Shown here piece by piece: positions 14,180-16,074 of a stretch of DNA of 16,074 bases. The notes below the pieces were generated by a model, which searched no databases, was not told where the DNA came from, and saw only the letters and a program-made list of their open reading frames with translations. How positions within the stretch are numbered: position 1 is the stretch's first letter; every line of letters begins with the position of its first letter. The stretch is from contig CAYPOD010000054.1 in NCBI GenBank assembly GCA_964412375.1, positions 1 to 16,074 of the forward strand, read 5' to 3'. This DNA comes from CADEDV01 sp964412375 (GTDB lineage: Bacteria; Bacteroidota; Bacteroidia; Chitinophagales; Chitinophagaceae). Both the position numbers and the translations under genes were made by a program.

Positions 14180-14220
14180 TTGCCGGGTAAAAATTAGACA
14201 ATAGTTTAGATATACAACAA
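14180..14220. promoter_or_regulatory. Overlapping divergent promoter candidates (kinase and DUF1761 gene)
   Basis: Leftward: TTG at 14217-14215 and TAATTTTT at 14196-14189, with an 18-base spacer, 27 bases before the kinase ATG. Rightward: TTG at 14180-14182 and TAGTTTAG at 14202-14209, with a 19-base spacer, about 40 bases before ATG 14250. Both resemble TTTG-19-TAnnTTTG with one mismatch in the -7 element, and they interleave in the 87-base divergent gap. Confidence 0.4.
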
Positions 14221-14249
14221 CGTTTTCATTCACCACAAAACTTTTCAGT

Positions 14250-14687
14250 ATGGATATGAGTTCAATCAACTGGCTGGCCGTGCTGGTAGCCGGTATTTCC
14301 TCCTTTGTTGTTGGCGGCATCTGGTATTCACCGGGCCTGTTTGGCAAGGCGTGGATGAAGGATAATAATTTTACAGAAGAAGATGTAAAAAAGGGAAACA
14401 GCGGAAAGATTTTTGGCTGGACATTTATTTTTTCCCTGCTGATGGCTGCTAATCTTGGTATGTTTCTTACCGACCCGCCGGCTAATTGCCTTGATGGCGG
14501 TTGCGGCATCAAAACCGATCTGCAATGGGGAGCTATGGCTGGTTTTCTCGCAGGCATCTGGACCTTTTGTGCCATTGCCATCCATAGTTTATTCGAACAA
14601 AAGCCCTGGCGGCTAATTCTCATCAACGGGTTCTATAGCATCGTTGGTCTTACACTGATGGGAGCAATCATTGGTGTGTGGCGATAA
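14250..14687 (+). CDS. DUF1761 family membrane protein
   Basis: A 145-residue integral membrane protein of the DUF1761 family. The N-terminal helix has the family pattern INWLAVLVAGISSFVVGGIW followed by YSPGLFGKAWMKD. Further hydrophobic segments lie at about 54-73, 92-114 and 121-143, giving four helices. The loop at 76-88 contains two cysteines (PANCLDGGCG). The function of the family is unknown; it probably sits in the inner membrane. The gene diverges from the LytS-type kinase and is followed in the same direction by two secreted-protein genes. ATG 14250 is chosen; ATG 14256 two codons on is possible. Confidence 0.88.
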   Translation: MDMSSINWLAVLVAGISSFVVGGIWYSPGLFGKAWMKDNNFTEEDVKKGNSGKIFGWTFIFSLLMAANLGMFLTDPPANCLDGGCGIKTDLQWGAMAGFLAGIWTFCAIAIHSLFEQKPWRLILINGFYSIVGLTLMGAIIGVWR

Positions 14688-14747
14688 TCAGGGATAAAGC
14701 TAACAGCAAAACTTACCACTTCATTGTCTTGCAGCAAACAAACTGCT

Positions 14748-15266
14748 ATGAAAAAAAATATGCTTCTTTCACTGCTTTGCATTGTTAATGCGGCCGTTTT
14801 TGGACAGAAGCCCTGTAATGCACCGCCTTATCGCCAGTTTGATTTCTGGATCGGAGAGTGGGAGGTTTTTGGTAAGAACGGTAATAAAGCCGGCGACAGC
14901 AAGATCAGCCTGATACTGGATAGTTGCATTATCCTGGAAGAATGGACCAGTGCCGGCATGACACAGGGATTAAGATATGCCGGCAAGAGTTTCAACACCT
15001 GGAACAAAGCCAGCCGGCAATGGCAGCAAACATGGGTGGATAATACCGGAGGTTCAACAGAGTATTTAAAAGGAAAATACGAGGACAAGAAGATGATCTT
15101 TCAGACTAATCCATTCCCTTATTCAAAAGATACTATTGCTGTTCGCCGGCTTAGTTTTTATGACCTGGGCAATGATAAGGTAAGACAGCATGGTGAAATA
15201 AGTAAAGACCGTGAAAAAACATGGTTAACGGAATATGATCTTGAATACCGTCGAAAGAAAGGATAA
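14748..15266 (+). CDS. Secreted DUF1579-like protein
   Basis: A 172-residue protein starting at ATG 14748, where a signal peptide begins (residues 1-20, MKKNMLLSLLCIVNAAVFGQ). A TTG at 14724 would extend the N terminus and spoil the signal. The mature part starts with FDFWIGEWEVF (31-41), then DSCIILEEWTSAG, QWQQTWVDNTGG and VRQHGEISKDREKTW. This tryptophan-rich order is typical of small beta-rich proteins annotated as DUF1579 or lipocalin-like, of unknown role. It is predicted periplasmic or secreted. It lies 60 bases after the DUF1761 gene and 53 before the DUF2911 gene, with no terminator seen, so the three may form an operon. Confidence 0.75.
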   Translation: MKKNMLLSLLCIVNAAVFGQKPCNAPPYRQFDFWIGEWEVFGKNGNKAGDSKISLILDSCIILEEWTSAGMTQGLRYAGKSFNTWNKASRQWQQTWVDNTGGSTEYLKGKYEDKKMIFQTNPFPYSKDTIAVRRLSFYDLGNDKVRQHGEISKDREKTWLTEYDLEYRRKKG

Positions 15267-15319
15267 AGTGTTGGAAACAGCAGATTATTATCCGAACTTC
15301 AAACAAAACCAAACTGTTT

Positions 15320-16074
15320 ATGAAAAAGATATTATTCGCCGCTATATTTCTATTGTTGTTGCAGACAATGAAAGCCCAAATGGACATTCCGCCAGTAGGC
15401 GGCAATCCCCGTGCAACGATAACTGAGGAAGTGGGTATCACGGAAATCACCATCAAATATTCAAGACCCGATGTGAATAAACGGGAAGGAAAGGTCTGGG
15501 GCCCGGGCAATCTTGTTACCTATGGTTTCAGCACATTCAGTTTTATTACCAATCAAAACACAGCACCCTGGCGGGCCGGCGCCAATGAAAACACTACCAT
15601 CAGTTTTGAACACGACGTAATGCTGGAAGGCAAACCACTAAAGGCCGGCACCTATGGCATACACATGGCCATGGGAGCCGATAATGTCACCGTCATTTTC
15701 TCCACCCAAAAAGATGCATGGGGAAGTTTTTATTATGAAGAGAAATATGATGCCCTGCGGGTGAATGTAAAACCTGTTGCGCTGGACAAAAGTGTGGAAT
15801 GGCTGAAATATGAATTTATTGAGCATGGAGAAAAGCATTGTGTGATTGCCCTGCAATGGGAAAAATTGTCTGTGCCTTTCAAAGTGGAAGTGGACGTGGA
15901 CAATATCGTGTTGGCAAGACTGAGAGAACAGGTGACCAGCCAGAAAGGGTTCAACAGCACTAATATGATGCAGGCATCCCAATGGTGTTTCAATAAGAAT
16001 ATCAACCTGGAAGAAGCGCTGGGTTGGGCACAAAGAGCTGTGTCGGGTTTCCAGGGACAAAAAAGTTTTGCCAG
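15320..16074 (+). CDS. DUF2911 domain protein, C-terminal end missing (partial)
   Basis: An open frame of 251 codons from ATG 15320 running off the window edge without a stop. It opens with a signal peptide (1-20, MKKILFAAIFLLLLQTMKAQ). DUF2911 signatures follow: IKYSRPDVNKREGKVWG (45-61), PWRAGANENTTISFEHDV (83-100), KPLKAGTYGIHM (105-116) and AWGSFYYEEKYDALRV (133-148). After about residue 205 the sequence turns helical (ASQWCFNKNINLEEALGWAQ), which fits the TPR-like C terminus seen in longer family members. The function is unknown; it is predicted to be periplasmic or secreted. The usual length of about 280-290 residues suggests only 30-40 residues are missing. Confidence 0.92.
   Translation, partial: MKKILFAAIFLLLLQTMKAQMDIPPVGGNPRATITEEVGITEITIKYSRPDVNKREGKVWGPGNLVTYGFSTFSFITNQNTAPWRAGANENTTISFEHDVMLEGKPLKAGTYGIHMAMGADNVTVIFSTQKDAWGSFYYEEKYDALRVNVKPVALDKSVEWLKYEFIEHGEKHCVIALQWEKLSVPFKVEVDVDNIVLARLREQVTSQKGFNSTNMMQASQWCFNKNINLEEALGWAQRAVSGFQGQKSFA

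Noticed and set aside
14165..14626. Leftward open frame of 153 codons
   Set aside because: Antisense to the DUF1761 gene and overlapping the divergent promoter region; no family features.
15638..16060. Leftward open frame of 140 codons
   Set aside because: Antisense to the DUF2911 gene, whose conserved motifs are clear; the product is His/Phe-rich with no domain.
1..16074. CRISPR arrays, insertion sequences, prophage or tRNA/rRNA genes
   Set aside because: No regularly spaced direct repeats, transposase or integrase frames, or tRNA-like cloverleaf ends were seen in any gap.

Overview
The window looks like a stretch of chromosome from a Bacteroidota bacterium, most likely of the Chitinophagaceae or a close relative. 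Supporting signs are the uppS-bamA-skp-skp-(murI) gene order, the BamA with an enlarged third POTRA domain, the LytS/LytTR pair, DUF1761 and DUF2911 proteins, TAnnTTTG-type promoter elements, and starts that mostly lack a Shine-Dalgarno sequence. Coding density is high and no gap exceeds about 210 bases. I see no mobile element, CRISPR array, tRNA or rRNA.

Layout. (1) Bases 1-1072, + strand: the tail of an unidentified gene, then two small Spy-like envelope proteins, closed by a strong terminator. (2) Bases 1148-1876, + strand: a Mn-type superoxide dismutase with its own promoter-like element and a hairpin at its end. (3) Bases 1870-3514, - strand: the rpmH-rnpA-yidD cluster (L34, RNase P protein, membrane-insertion factor) followed by an orphan NarL-type response regulator. 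rpmH is only 51 codons and easily missed. A canonical terminator lies between rpmH and rnpA, and rnpA and the regulator both appear to use TTG starts. (4) Bases 3613-6307, - strand: murI (glutamate racemase) behind a large secreted TPR protein built from eight copies of a 72-74 residue double-TPR unit. (5) Bases 6370-11379, - strand: the outer-membrane biogenesis cluster uppS, bamA, skp, skp, ending in a strong terminator. (6) Bases 11461-12328, + strand: a Tat-exported protein with a CFI-box-like cysteine motif and unknown function. (7) Bases 12332-14162, - strand: a LytS-type histidine kinase and its LytTR regulator, one base apart. (8) Bases 14250-16074, + strand: a DUF1761 membrane protein, a DUF1579-like secreted protein and a DUF2911 protein cut by the window edge.

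How the genes fit together. Most of the window serves the cell envelope. UppS makes the C55 lipid carrier for peptidoglycan and other glycans, MurI supplies D-glutamate for peptidoglycan, BamA inserts outer-membrane proteins and the Skp pair chaperones them across the periplasm. YidD assists inner-membrane insertion, and the Spy-like proteins fit periplasmic stress protection. The most interesting unexplained items are the CFI-box-like Tat protein, the 72-residue TPR super-repeat, the terminator and TTG start between rpmH and rnpA, and the 19-base palindrome between the two skp genes.
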